A stretch of 8,743 bases of DNA from Bacteroidota bacterium (GTDB taxonomy: Bacteria > Bacteroidota > Kryptoniia > Kryptoniales > JAKASW01), in NCBI GenBank assembly GCA_021796055.1, contig JAJYOS010000217.1:1-8743 (forward strand), read 5' to 3'. Numbering within the stretch: the stretch's first letter is position 1; each line of letters opens with the position of its first letter. The translations under genes were made by a program, and so were the position numbers. The notes under the pieces are model-generated. The model was not told the origin of the DNA, ran no database searches, and saw only the letters and a list, made by a program, of their open reading frames with translations. This document shows positions 1 through 6,959 of the stretch, one piece after another.

Positions 1-550
1 TCTCACCGGTCTTGGCAGTCATCTCCATGACAAGATCCCTGATCATTCTCTGGGGATCCTTAATGAAGGCCTGCTCTGTAAGGACCACTTCCTGGTAATA
101 TTTTTCGAGCCTGCCCTCGGCAATCTTCTCAGCCACTTCGGCGTTCTTTCCCTCGGCTCGCGCCTGTTCCCGATAGTCTTTGAGCTCCTTCTCGACAAGA
201 TCTTTCGGCACATCTTCCTTGTTTACCACGAGAGGATTCATCGCGGCAATTTGCATCGCTATGTCTCGAGCGAGCAGCTTGAACTCGTCGGTACGCGCGA
301 CGAAGTCTGTCTCGCAGTTAATTTCGACCATTGCGCCGATTCTTCCGCCGGCGTGGATGTATGATTCGACGACACCCTGCTTAGCTTCGCGGCCGGCGCG
401 TTTTTCCGCGACCTGGGCACCGTGCGCACGGAGTATCTTCTTAGCCTGTTCTATGTCTCCGTTCGATTCCTGCAATGCCTTCTTGCACTCCATCATCCCC
501 GCACCGGTAACCTCACGGAGAGACTTCACCATTTCGACAGTGATTTCCAT
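1..550 (-). CDS. tsf: Elongation factor Ts, C-terminus cut off by window edge
   Basis: EF-Ts is the cytoplasmic nucleotide-exchange factor that recycles EF-Tu-GDP to EF-Tu-GTP. The first 183 codons are visible. The N-terminal UBA-like domain (about residues 1-50) contains the family signature around TGAGMMECKKAL, and the core EF-Tu-contact motif TDFVAR is at residues 81-86 within a CETDFVAR context. From about residue 150 the sequence runs through a GRLEKYYQEVVLTEQAFIKD-type segment, which lies near the C-terminus in the family. This suggests the compact form of about 200 residues, with roughly 15-20 residues missing off the left edge. The start ATG (548-550) lies 2 bp after the rpsB stop. 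An AAGGAG at 567-572 is 16 nt upstream, rather far, so translation is probably coupled to rpsB. rpsB-tsf is a near-universal bacterial gene pair. Confidence 0.97.
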   Translation of the reverse strand, partial: MEITVEMVKSLREVTGAGMMECKKALQESNGDIEQAKKILRAHGAQVAEKRAGREAKQGVVESYIHAGGRIGAMVEINCETDFVARTDEFKLLARDIAMQIAAMNPLVVNKEDVPKDLVEKELKDYREQARAEGKNAEVAEKIAEGRLEKYYQEVVLTEQAFIKDPQRMIRDLVMEMTAKTGE

Positions 551-552
551 TT

Positions 553-1317
553 TCAATTTACGCTTTCTCCTTTGGCGGATGCGCCGGCTGCGTCGGTGGA
601 ACGTTCCATCATAGCCTCCACTTTCAATTCCTGCGCACGCTGGCTTCCTTCGATGTACGCGTCGGTCAGGGCCGTTGTAATCACCTCTATCGCTTTTACC
701 GCATCGTCGTTCGAAGGAATAATATAGTTTATAGGGTCCGGGTCGCAATTCGTGTCGACCATGGCGAAAATCGGTATCCCGAGTCTCTCTGCCTCCTTGA
801 TCGCTATGTGTTCCTTCTTTATGTCGACGACGAAGATCGCGCCGGGAAGCTTGTTCATGTCGCGGACGCCGGAAAGGGTTTTCTCAAGCTTCTGCTTTTC
901 TCTCCCCAGACGCAGGCCTTCCTTCTTCGTCATGTTCTCGATTGTGTTGTCGGCTTCCATTTTCTCGATATGCTGAAGCCTCCGCACGCTCTTTCGGATC
1001 GTACTGAAATTTGTGAGCATTCCTCCGAGCCAGCGTTCACTGACGTAATAGACCTTCGCCCGTTCCGCCTGCAGACGGACGATGTCGCGCGCCTGTTTCT
1101 TGGTCCCGACGTAAAGGATTTTCTTCCCTTCAGCTGCCAGGTTGGCTATCGCTTCGCACGCTTCCTCCAGCAGCTGCTGGGTCTGCCGCAAATCTATGAT
1201 GTGGATACCGTTGCGTTCCATGAAGATGTAAGGTTTCATCTTGGGATCCCACCGGCGGGTCAGGTGTCCGAAATGAGCACCCGATGAGAGAAGAGCTTCT
1301 ACCGCTACTCTTGGCAT
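553..1317 (-). CDS. rpsB: 30S ribosomal protein S2
   Basis: Small-subunit ribosomal protein S2, 254 aa, normal length for the family. The N-terminus (residues about 5-20, LLSSGAHFGHLTRRWDPKM) and the segments RNGIHIIDL, GTKKQA, RWLGGMLTNFSTIRKS and DTNCDPDPINYIIPSNDDA are diagnostic S2 blocks, in the expected order. The C-terminal 25 residues or so are low-complexity (Ala/Ser/Gly/Glu), as is common in bacterial S2. The ATG start at 1315-1317 has a strong Shine-Dalgarno AAGGAG (1323-1328) at 5-nt spacing. It is followed by tsf after 2 bp, and preceded by a long structured leader that may mediate S2 autoregulation. Confidence 0.98.
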   Translation of the reverse strand: MPRVAVEALLSSGAHFGHLTRRWDPKMKPYIFMERNGIHIIDLRQTQQLLEEACEAIANLAAEGKKILYVGTKKQARDIVRLQAERAKVYYVSERWLGGMLTNFSTIRKSVRRLQHIEKMEADNTIENMTKKEGLRLGREKQKLEKTLSGVRDMNKLPGAIFVVDIKKEHIAIKEAERLGIPIFAMVDTNCDPDPINYIIPSNDDAVKAIEVITTALTDAYIEGSQRAQELKVEAMMERSTDAAGASAKGESVN

Positions 1318-1530
1318 TCTTACTCCTTTGGTTTTTTTACGCCGGGTGCTTGCGCGTCTCCGGCGTCGCTTCTACTTTCTTCGTCTTCACGCGGAATCCC
1401 GCTTCGATGTCTATTGAATCGGGACACCACCGCGCAAATTTCCGTCACGGTCTCCCGTGCGGAAGGCCCCGCTCATCTTTCGTGAATCCTGAGGCCCGGA
1501 AAGTATGTTTATTTATTCAGTTGACTGTAC
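1318..1530 (-). promoter_or_regulatory. Structured 5' leader of rpsB (candidate S2 autoregulatory RNA)
   Basis: The 268-bp gap between rpsI and rpsB has no convincing gene. Read on the minus strand it holds three hairpins. (1) 1441-1463: stem CACGG/CCGTG capped by a GAGA (GNRA) tetraloop and extended past a one-base bulge by TCCG/CGGA. (2) 1397-1424: TCCCG/CGGGA plus TTC/GAA around one mismatch, 10-nt loop. (3) 1339-1366: perfect 7-bp ACGCCGG/CCGGCGT with a 14-nt loop, followed by an A7 run and the rpsB Shine-Dalgarno. None is followed by a U-tract in the rpsB direction, so they are not simple terminators. The AT-rich bases at about 1501-1530 are the likeliest promoter zone, but I see no convincing -35/-10 pair. 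S2 autogenous control through the rpsB leader is known in enterobacteria; applying it here is inference. Confidence 0.45.
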
Positions 1531-1585
1531 TTGCTTCGACAAATGTCCTGCCGATGAAGTACGCGTAAAAAACTCTGAAAAACGA

Positions 1586-1984
1586 TCAGCGCTTAGTCCA
1601 CTGGAAAGCCTTGCGTGCTTTCCTGCGGCCGTACTTTTTTCTCTCGACCATCCTCGGGTCGCGAGTCAGCACTCCAGCCGCACGCAGTCTCGGTCGCATC
1701 TCTTCGGCTTCTTTCAGCAAAGCCCGGGCAATCGCTAGCTTCAGCGCGCCGGCCTGACCCGACAAACCGCCGCCATCAACAGTCGCGTGCACATCGTACT
1801 TACCCTGCGTGTCCGTCGCCTCGAAAGGCTTGAAGAGCTCGTTCTGCACAGACACGACCGGAAAATATTCAAAGTGCGGTTGATCGTTTACGAAAATCTT
1901 CCCCGTTCCCGGGACGAGCTTCACTCTTGCGGTCGAAGTCTTCCTTCTTCCTACGGCAGCACTTACGTTCTGAACCGATGCCAT
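1586..1984 (-). CDS. rpsI: 30S ribosomal protein S9
   Basis: Small-subunit ribosomal protein S9, 132 aa from the chosen start. Diagnostic blocks are VGRRKTSTARVKL near the N-terminus, VDGGGLSGQAGALKLAIARAL in the middle, and the basic C-terminus LTRDPRMVERKKYGRRKARK ending in WTKR. The S9 tail reaches into the ribosomal P site, and the terminal Lys-Arg is conserved. I chose the ATG at 1982-1984: the Shine-Dalgarno AGGAG (1990-1994) is 5 nt upstream of it, whereas the in-frame TTG one codon earlier (1985-1987) would leave only 2 nt. It starts 12 bp after the rplM stop, so the two form the classical rplM-rpsI operon. Confidence 0.97.
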   Translation of the reverse strand: MASVQNVSAAVGRRKTSTARVKLVPGTGKIFVNDQPHFEYFPVVSVQNELFKPFEATDTQGKYDVHATVDGGGLSGQAGALKLAIARALLKEAEEMRPRLRAAGVLTRDPRMVERKKYGRRKARKAFQWTKR

Positions 1985-1996
1985 CAATACTCCTGA

Positions 1997-2437
1997 TTAT
2001 ATTTCTAATACTGTCGGCTTCTGAGCCGCATGCGGATGCTCGGATCCCGCGTATACTTTCAGCTTTGTGAAAAGGCGCGCACCCAGCCTATTCTTCGGGA
2101 GCATCCCTTTGACCGCGTGTTCAATAACGGTCTCCGGCTTCTTCTCGATCAGCTCCCTGTATTTGACGTACGTCGCGCCGCCTGGATAGCCGGTGTAGTG
2201 AAAGTAAACCTTTGTGTCGGCCTTCTTTCCCGTCACCTTTACCTTGCCCGCATTGACAACCACGACAAAATCGCCGGTGTCGTTGTGGCTCGTGAACCTT
2301 GGATTGTTCTTCCCTCTCAATATGCTGGCCACTTTGGTGGCAAGCCTTCCGAGTGTCTTCCCGTTAGCGTCGACGACGTACCACTTCTGCTGCACGTCCT
2401 CTTTTTTAAAGCTCTTCGTTAGATATTCAGCTGACAA
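1997..2437 (-). CDS. rplM: 50S ribosomal protein L13 (TTG start)
   Basis: Large-subunit ribosomal protein L13, 146 aa, typical length. Family blocks visible are [61 protein letters not shown] and the C-terminal [16 protein letters not shown]. The start codon is TTG (2435-2437), supported by GGAG at 2444-2447 with 6-nt spacing; no ATG or GTG lies nearby in frame, and the N-terminal length matches the family. It is the first gene of the rplM-rpsI operon, with its own promoter at 2462-2490. Confidence 0.96.
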   Translation of the reverse strand: MSAEYLTKSFKKEDVQQKWYVVDANGKTLGRLATKVASILRGKNNPRFTSHNDTGDFVVVVNAGKVKVTGKKADTKVYFHYTGYPGGATYVKYRELIEKKPETVIEHAVKGMLPKNRLGARLFTKLKVYAGSEHPHAAQKPTVLEI

Positions 2438-2461
2438 TTCTTTCTCCGAATTTTGCCTGGT

Positions 2462-2490
2462 AATATAGCAAACACCCTTAAATCAGTCAA
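2462..2490 (-). promoter_or_regulatory. Sigma70-type promoter of rplM-rpsI
   Basis: On the minus strand a -35 box TTGACT (2485-2490) is separated by exactly 17 bp from a -10 box TATATT (2462-2467), each five of six to consensus. Transcription would begin near 2455, giving an rplM leader of only about 18 nt that contains the Shine-Dalgarno. This is the best promoter match in the window, in the expected place for a highly expressed ribosomal-protein operon. Confidence 0.75.
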
Positions 2491-2513
2491 GGTAACGCTG
2501 AAATAAGCATTGA

Positions 2514-2539
2514 ATGCCGACGCGGCAGGACGCCGGCAT
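2514..2539. repeat. GC-rich inverted repeat in the rplM/VIT divergent intergenic region
   Basis: ATGCCGACG (2514-2522) and CGCCGGCAT (2531-2539) form a 9-bp stem with one A-C mismatch around an 8-nt loop. It lies about 25 bp upstream of the rplM -35 box and about 110 bp upstream of the VIT start, inside a 212-bp divergent region (2438-2649). No T-run follows on either strand, so it is not a typical terminator. It could be a protein-binding dyad or a small REP-like element. The rest of the region holds the rplM promoter and AT-rich sequence before the VIT gene, where I see no clear plus-strand -35/-10 pair. Confidence 0.4.
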
Positions 2540-2649
2540 CCCATCCATGGAAGACTTCATACAACACCCCTTTTATTAACCGCGGATCATCAATTTTAAA
2601 GGTTTGCTAAATGGCTTTTTGGTAATAAATTGCTGAAAAAGGAATCCAG

Positions 2650-3387
2650 ATGGCGAAATGGTCCTGGAGAGGGAGAATAATAAGCGGGAAGGATTCAACC
2701 GCTCATACAGAAGCGGCCCACGTTCCCGGAGGAAGTATTGTCAGAGAACTGGTCTTCGGCGCAAATGACGGCCTTGTGGCCGCCTTCGCGGTCGCATCCG
2801 GAGTCAACGGAGCGGGCGTGCAGAGTAAAGTAATCCTCATCGCTGGACTTGCCGAACTGATCGGTGGGACCATCTCGATGGCCCTGGGAGCCTATCTCTC
2901 GACGAAATCTCAAATGGAATACTTTCGGGGAGAAATGAGCCGGGAAGGTTACGAGGTCGACAACTTTCCCGAGGTTGAAAAACAGGAGATCCGGGAGATA
3001 TACGAAGCGAAGGGCTTCAAGGGCGAGATGCTCGAGAATATTATCTCCCACATAACCTCGGACAGGAATCGCTGGATCGACATAATGATGCGGGAAGAGC
3101 TCGGACTTTCGCTCGACCAATCCGTATCGCCGCTGAAATCAGGGATAGCGACGGGAGGTGCATATGCGTTCGGTGCCCTTATGCCTGTCATCCCTTACCT
3201 CTTCATGCAGCCGTCCTCCGGATTGATAGCGAGCGCCGCACTTACCTTGTCGGTACTGTTCGGTGTCGGTGCTGCAAAGACGATCGTTACCGGGAAGAAC
3301 ACGTGGCGGAGCGGCTTTGAAAGTATGGCAATCGGCGGATTGGCTGCCTTCGCGACTTTCGTGGCAGGAAAGATATTTGCCGGATAA
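2650..3387 (+). CDS. VIT1/CCC1-family iron/manganese transporter with cytoplasmic metal-binding domain
   Basis: Predicted integral membrane divalent-metal (Fe2+/Mn2+) transporter, 245 aa. The N-terminal segment has the family signature RELVFGANDGLVAAFAVASG (residues 32-51) with membrane-embedded Asp40. TM2 (about 61-83) carries the conserved Glu69 and Met77 in GLAELIGGTISMALGAYLS. A hydrophilic, Glu-rich insert follows (about 86-155, with E108, E110, E113, E116, E119 and the DRNRWIDIMMREELGL block). It matches the cytoplasmic metal-binding domain of VIT1 homologues, which is absent from nodulin-21-like members. Three further hydrophobic segments lie at about 165-185, 190-212 and 222-243, giving five in all. 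The ATG has AAGGA at 2639-2643 with 6-nt spacing. It is a lone plus-strand gene, divergent from rplM and convergent with the FkbH-like gene. Family identity is firm; metal specificity and direction of transport are inferred from relatives that export metal from the cytoplasm. Confidence 0.9.
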   Translation: MAKWSWRGRIISGKDSTAHTEAAHVPGGSIVRELVFGANDGLVAAFAVASGVNGAGVQSKVILIAGLAELIGGTISMALGAYLSTKSQMEYFRGEMSREGYEVDNFPEVEKQEIREIYEAKGFKGEMLENIISHITSDRNRWIDIMMREELGLSLDQSVSPLKSGIATGGAYAFGALMPVIPYLFMQPSSGLIASAALTLSVLFGVGAAKTIVTGKNTWRSGFESMAIGGLAAFATFVAGKIFAG

Positions 3388-3473
3388 CGACCGTTCCACG
3401 ACTCGTCGTCCTGTATTTTTGAACACATTCTGAATTCCCCCCATGCATTTCCCGAAGTGCACCTCCGACGGCG

Positions 3474-5252
3474 TCAGCCTGGGGATCGGCGCCGAGACCG
3501 AAATCCCAATTTTCGGGCTGCCCGCGACAGCCTCTCTGCAAACTTTCCGATCGTTACTTCGACGCGATTTCTCCGCCTCAAATCATAAAAGTTCTCAACG
3601 ATGTAGGTTGCAAGACGGGAATATACATGCCTCTGATAGTGTCTGATGGAACTTGTGAAGTCGCCCGGCCCCGTCAGGAAATTATCGATGTTGACGTAGT
3701 AAGTCGACGCTCTGCTCTCTTCAAAATCCTTCAGCACTCCGTTGAGACGCAGATGCTGATCAAGATACTTCTGTTGACCATCCGGTATGTGCCCGGAGGC
3801 ACCGCCGACAAGGACCAGCTTCCCCCTGAAGCCGTCGAACACCGCGTTCAATTTACTCCTGAAATTCTCCGCGCTTATCGGGCCAAGCGGAGTCCACTTC
3901 GAGGATAGAGTTGCTATTTGATCGGCGGTGAAACCTGCCGATCTGAGAAATTCTCCCTCATCGCTGATTGCCCCCGTCGGGTTCGTGAAATCTCCCCATG
4001 AGATGACGATAGCAGGATCTTCCCTGTAAGCATAGGTGTTCTGAAGATAATCGACCAACGGGCTGTAGATGACGAGGTCGTACTGGTCCAGCTTTGGGAA
4101 CACAAAGAAATCCGGCTCGACGAACGGGAAGTTGTCGATGATCGTCTTCTGCCTGCTGGGGCTGTAATATTTCGAACCGTAGAGGTAAATCAGGCTGTCC
4201 CTGTGCAGTTCAATCCCGTATTTCATTGACGGATAATTGAAATAAGTGTCTATTCCCGAGCCGGATTTCAAGAGATGGTGCATCTGGTAAAGATCACAAC
4301 CTCCCGCAATCAGAACACGGGATCGCATGGCCTGTGTCTTCAACTTGCCGGAACTGCCCAACCGCCCTTCGCTTATCCAGTCAACATTCCCGTCATTAAC
4401 GAGCTCGGTCGCCACTTCACCGACCAATTTGATCGCAGGGCAGCCCAACTTATCGTAAATGTATTGCTCGATCCCCATATTCAGGACGCGGCATGAAAAC
4501 ACGAAATGTTCGAGCTCGCGCGGCTGACTCTTTAATGACACGAAGCCAATCAGTCCGTAGTCGCCAAATTTGTCCCGGCCAAAGACGACAAAGTTTTCGT
4601 TGCTTCCGCCGAGAACGCGCTTCAGTTCATCGCCGGTCAACCTGCGCTTCGTGAAGTTCAGCTGGTTCGTCCTGTTAATGAGCTCGCCGATCCGTTCAAG
4701 GTACGGCTCGCATCGATAATCAAGTTCAATTGTGATTCCGCTCTCTCTCAGAAAGAGTTTATTGTCACTGTAAGTCTTTCGGGCAATGCTTTTCTTTTCG
4801 AGATTCTTGTACTGGTTGAACCGCCTGCGACCGTCCTTACTGTTTTCCGACAGTATGCGCTCCAGTATCTCGTTGAAATTATCACTTCCGGGATTAAGCG
4901 TGTTGACGCCTTCATTGTAGAAAACGACTTCCCTCAGGTTTGCCTCCTCATCATCGATGAAAAGAACATTCTCTGCCCTGAGTTGGAAGGAATCGATTAT
5001 CGACTTGACCATCAAACCTTTGGGTTCCCAGGCAATCGAGGGGAATATTAGCTCATCGGCAAGAGAAATCTCGGTGAGTTTAGCTGCGGCCTTTGCAGTG
5101 TCATTTTTCGAACAGACGCTGCTGACAACTCCCCTGTCGTTCAATTCCCTGACGATCTTGATCCGATCGCGGCGGGGAACCACCTCCCCTTCATCAAGGA
5201 TGCCGTCCCAGAGCGTGTTATCGAGGTCCCAGATTACGAGCTTGATTTTCAT
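3474..5252 (-). CDS. FkbH-like HAD-IIIC protein fused to a putative SGNH/WcbI-like C-terminal domain
   Basis: 592 aa, three regions. Residues 1-135 are a HAD-IIIC (FkbH-like) domain: motif I DLDNTLWDG with Asp9 and Asp11, motif II around Ser48-Lys49-Asn50, Lys78 in WEPKG, and the metal-binding IDD at Asp100-Asp101. Residues about 150-300 match the GNAT-like part of FkbH proteins, with RTNQLNFTKRRLT, FGDYGLIGFV and SCRVLNMGIE. In related systems FkbH enzymes load glyceryl units from 1,3-bisphosphoglycerate onto acyl carrier proteins, or act in glycan synthesis. Residues about 310-560 begin with RVLIAGGCDLYQM (Cys319, Asp320), include a YDLVIYSPLVDYLQ strand and end with a His-containing helix (HYQRHVY). 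This resembles an SGNH-hydrolase or WcbI-type fold, but I assign it only tentatively. The tail is basic. No signal peptide is visible, so it is probably cytoplasmic. No acyl carrier protein or glycan genes are in the window, so the substrate is unknown. The ATG start lacks a clear Shine-Dalgarno and sits just below an inverted repeat. Confidence 0.82.
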   Translation of the reverse strand: MKIKLVIWDLDNTLWDGILDEGEVVPRRDRIKIVRELNDRGVVSSVCSKNDTAKAAAKLTEISLADELIFPSIAWEPKGLMVKSIIDSFQLRAENVLFIDDEEANLREVVFYNEGVNTLNPGSDNFNEILERILSENSKDGRRRFNQYKNLEKKSIARKTYSDNKLFLRESGITIELDYRCEPYLERIGELINRTNQLNFTKRRLTGDELKRVLGGSNENFVVFGRDKFGDYGLIGFVSLKSQPRELEHFVFSCRVLNMGIEQYIYDKLGCPAIKLVGEVATELVNDGNVDWISEGRLGSSGKLKTQAMRSRVLIAGGCDLYQMHHLLKSGSGIDTYFNYPSMKYGIELHRDSLIYLYGSKYYSPSRQKTIIDNFPFVEPDFFVFPKLDQYDLVIYSPLVDYLQNTYAYREDPAIVISWGDFTNPTGAISDEGEFLRSAGFTADQIATLSSKWTPLGPISAENFRSKLNAVFDGFRGKLVLVGGASGHIPDGQQKYLDQHLRLNGVLKDFEESRASTYYVNIDNFLTGPGDFTSSIRHYQRHVYSRLATYIVENFYDLRRRNRVEVTIGKFAERLSRAARKLGFRSRRRSPG

Positions 5253-5255
5253 ATG

Positions 5256-5276
5256 TTCATTCTATCGGCGAATGAA
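5256..5276. promoter_or_regulatory. Perfect 7-bp inverted repeat just upstream of the FkbH-like start
   Basis: TTCATTC (5256-5262) and GAATGAA (5270-5276) are perfect complements around a 7-nt spacer. The repeat ends 3 bp before the start codon of the FkbH-like gene, where a ribosome-binding site would normally be. It could be a repressor operator or an mRNA hairpin limiting translation initiation. No other signal was found in the 98-bp gap to upp. Confidence 0.35.
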
Positions 5277-5350
5277 TACTTGAGGAAGGCAAAGACCGCA
5301 CTCCTAACTTTCGAACAAGAAATGTGAATGAAGCGAGGGCAGTCTGATGA

Positions 5351-5977
5351 CTACAAGGTCCCGAAAATCCTATCTCCGGCGTCACCCAATCCCGGCATAA
5401 TGTAGCCGCGGGAATTCAGCTGCCGATCGAGAACCGCCGCAAATATCGGGACATCGGGATGTTCCTTCTCGAGCAATGCCACTCCCTCAGGCGCTGCGAC
5501 GACGCAGTTCAATCGGATATTTTTTGCTTCCTTTTGCTTCAGGTACTGAATAGCGGCAGACGCGCTCCCGCCCGTGGCGAGCATCGGGTCGATTAATATT
5601 ACGACGCTCTTCGAAAGGTCCCGGGGAAACTTGGCATAGTAGTCAACAGGTTTCAATGTAGTCTCATCACGGTACAGGCCGATATGTCCGACCTTTGCGT
5701 TTGGAATGAACGCGAGATAGGATTCCAGCATGCCTAATCCCGCGCGAAGGACAGGGACGAGTATCAGCTCTTCGGCGGTCGCGTAACCTTGCGTCCTTTC
5801 GAGAGGTGTCTCCAGCTCCTGGGAACGGAGCTTCAAATCCCTTGTTACCTCGTAAACCATCAGAGAGGTAAGCCGTTTCAAAACTATGCGGAAATCCTCA
5901 CTTGTTGTCGTCCTGTCGCGGAGTAAGCTGAGGTCCCTTTTTATGAGTGGGTGCTCGATGACACGGAGGTTTTTCAT
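5351..5977 (-). CDS. upp: Uracil phosphoribosyltransferase
   Basis: Cytoplasmic pyrimidine-salvage enzyme converting uracil and PRPP to UMP and pyrophosphate. The PRPP-binding loop is DPMLATGGSA (residues 130-139), and the uracil-binding C-terminal block is GYIMPGLGDAGDRIFGT (191-207). The N-terminus MKNLRVIEHPLIKRDLSLLRD and the LMVYEVTRDL segment match family positions. I chose the ATG at 5975-5977, which gives the canonical 208 aa and is preceded by a modest GGA-type Shine-Dalgarno. A frame-compatible TTG 14 codons upstream (6019) would add a non-conserved extension. It lies 102 bp downstream of the HAD gene and 98 bp upstream of the FkbH-like gene, same strand. The gaps are large enough that each could have its own promoter. 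Confidence 0.96.
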   Translation of the reverse strand: MKNLRVIEHPLIKRDLSLLRDRTTTSEDFRIVLKRLTSLMVYEVTRDLKLRSQELETPLERTQGYATAEELILVPVLRAGLGMLESYLAFIPNAKVGHIGLYRDETTLKPVDYYAKFPRDLSKSVVILIDPMLATGGSASAAIQYLKQKEAKNIRLNCVVAAPEGVALLEKEHPDVPIFAAVLDRQLNSRGYIMPGLGDAGDRIFGTL

Positions 5978-6079
5978 GACTTTTCCGATGAAGTTATCTG
6001 TAGTTGTATCCAAATGCAATTGTCAGGCGTGAGCTGCAAACGGAAATTCGGGAGGCAATAGGCGGCGTCAGGTGTACCA

Positions 6080-6874
6080 TCAACCCAATTTCTCTCCGAG
6101 CTCTTTTATCGAATCGAACGTCCAGTCGGGGACGATGCCGTAGTGTTCGCTGTAGGAATCGTTGTACTTCCCCGTCTTGACGAGAATTCCGGCAAGGCCT
6201 GCGTCGAGAGCACCCTTGATATCCTCCTCCACATCGTCACCGACCACGGCGAAGTCCGCGGAGAGCCACCTCTCGCCCGCTTCCATACGGATATCATGGA
6301 CGGCAAGGTTGAAGAATTGGCGGGAAGGCTTCCCGATTATCTTTGCCTGCTTATTAGAGGCATACTCAAGGGCCGCTACAAAAGCTCCGGCGTCGATTTG
6401 AAGACCTTTCGAATCGCGGAAGAACCTGTTCTTCTTCAGCGCGATCAACTCCGATCCGCTCATTATCAGCCGGAACGCCCTGTTCAGCTGCGGGTAGTCC
6501 ATCTTGTCGCCCATGTCACCCAGCACAACGTAGTCGGGATTCGTTTCGGATATTTCGATCCCCTCGAATTCTTCCATGATATTATCCGAGACCAGGAAGA
6601 AACACTTCATGCCGCTGAAGCTCTTCAACAATTCCGCCACAGCAGAAGACGCGGTAAAAATCTCGGACGGTTTCGCGTCGATGCCGAGTCCGCTCAACCG
6701 CTCGGCGATCTGACGGCGCGAATGCGTTGTGGTGTTTGAGATGAGGCGAAAATATCTACGAGAATCGCGTAGCCTGCCGACAAATTGAGCTGCACCCGGG
6801 ACCGCGACGTCTCCGACGTACAAAGTTCCGCCAAGGTCGATGAGCCAGCCTTTAATCTCATCAAGTCTTTTCAA
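6080..6874 (-). CDS. HAD-IIA family phosphatase-like protein (HDHD2/LHPP/NagD-related), altered motif I
   Basis: 264 aa, typical HAD-IIA length. Motif I is WLIDLGGTLY: nucleophile Asp13 is present, but the usual second Asp (DxD) is Gly15. Motif II is the SNTTTHSRRQ block (residues 46-55). The mid-protein cap (about 80-175) contains the PDYVVLGDMGDKMDYPQLNRA segment common in HAD-IIA. Motif III is Lys182 in IGKPS and motif IV is GDDVEEDIKGALDAG (Asp213, Asp214). HDHD2 and LHPP relatives also lack the second Asp (a DxSG-type motif I), so the change fits a known subgroup rather than decay. The substrate is unknown; small phosphorylated metabolites are usual. The start is TTG at 6872-6874 with AGGAA (6881-6885) 6 nt upstream. 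It is the first gene of a possible HAD-upp-FkbH transcription unit. Confidence 0.88.
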   Translation of the reverse strand: MKRLDEIKGWLIDLGGTLYVGDVAVPGAAQFVGRLRDSRRYFRLISNTTTHSRRQIAERLSGLGIDAKPSEIFTASSAVAELLKSFSGMKCFFLVSDNIMEEFEGIEISETNPDYVVLGDMGDKMDYPQLNRAFRLIMSGSELIALKKNRFFRDSKGLQIDAGAFVAALEYASNKQAKIIGKPSRQFFNLAVHDIRMEAGERWLSADFAVVGDDVEEDIKGALDAGLAGILVKTGKYNDSYSEHYGIVPDWTFDSIKELGEKLG

Positions 6875-6929
6875 TTCCTATTCCTGCTGAGTTGTGCTTT
6901 GCCGTCGTGAGTGGTTCAATTTGAGATTC

Positions 6930-6959
6930 AAAATACGCCAAACGTTCGCAATAATGCAA
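6930..6959 (-). promoter_or_regulatory. Candidate promoter for the HAD-upp-FkbH cluster
   Basis: On the minus strand TTGCAT (6954-6959) is 18 bp from TATTTT (6930-6935). Transcription would start near 6923, about 50 nt before the TTG start. The match is moderate. A second candidate is TTGAAT (7112-7117), 17 bp, GATAAC (7089-7094). The -35 of the nearer candidate lies inside the 6948-6969 dyad. Confidence 0.35.

Noticed and set aside
1284..1568. Plus-strand open frame over the rpsB leader
   Set aside because: Overlaps the start of rpsB in antisense and shows no protein-like domain.
3388..3473. Possible terminators between the convergent VIT and FkbH-like genes
   Set aside because: The only inverted repeats (ACGACTCGTCGT, and TGCACTT/AAATGCA with a mismatch) are short and lack a properly placed T-run.
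5319..5335. 13-bp sequence AGAAATGTGAATG shared with the right window edge (8731-8743)
   Set aside because: One copy lies in a spacer and the other inside a coding region, with no further similarity on the left side; likely coincidence.
5978..6079. Promoter for upp (CTGACA, 18 bp, TACAGA)
   Set aside because: The -10 match is poor (three of six), so I cannot separate it from chance; upp may instead be read from the HAD promoter.
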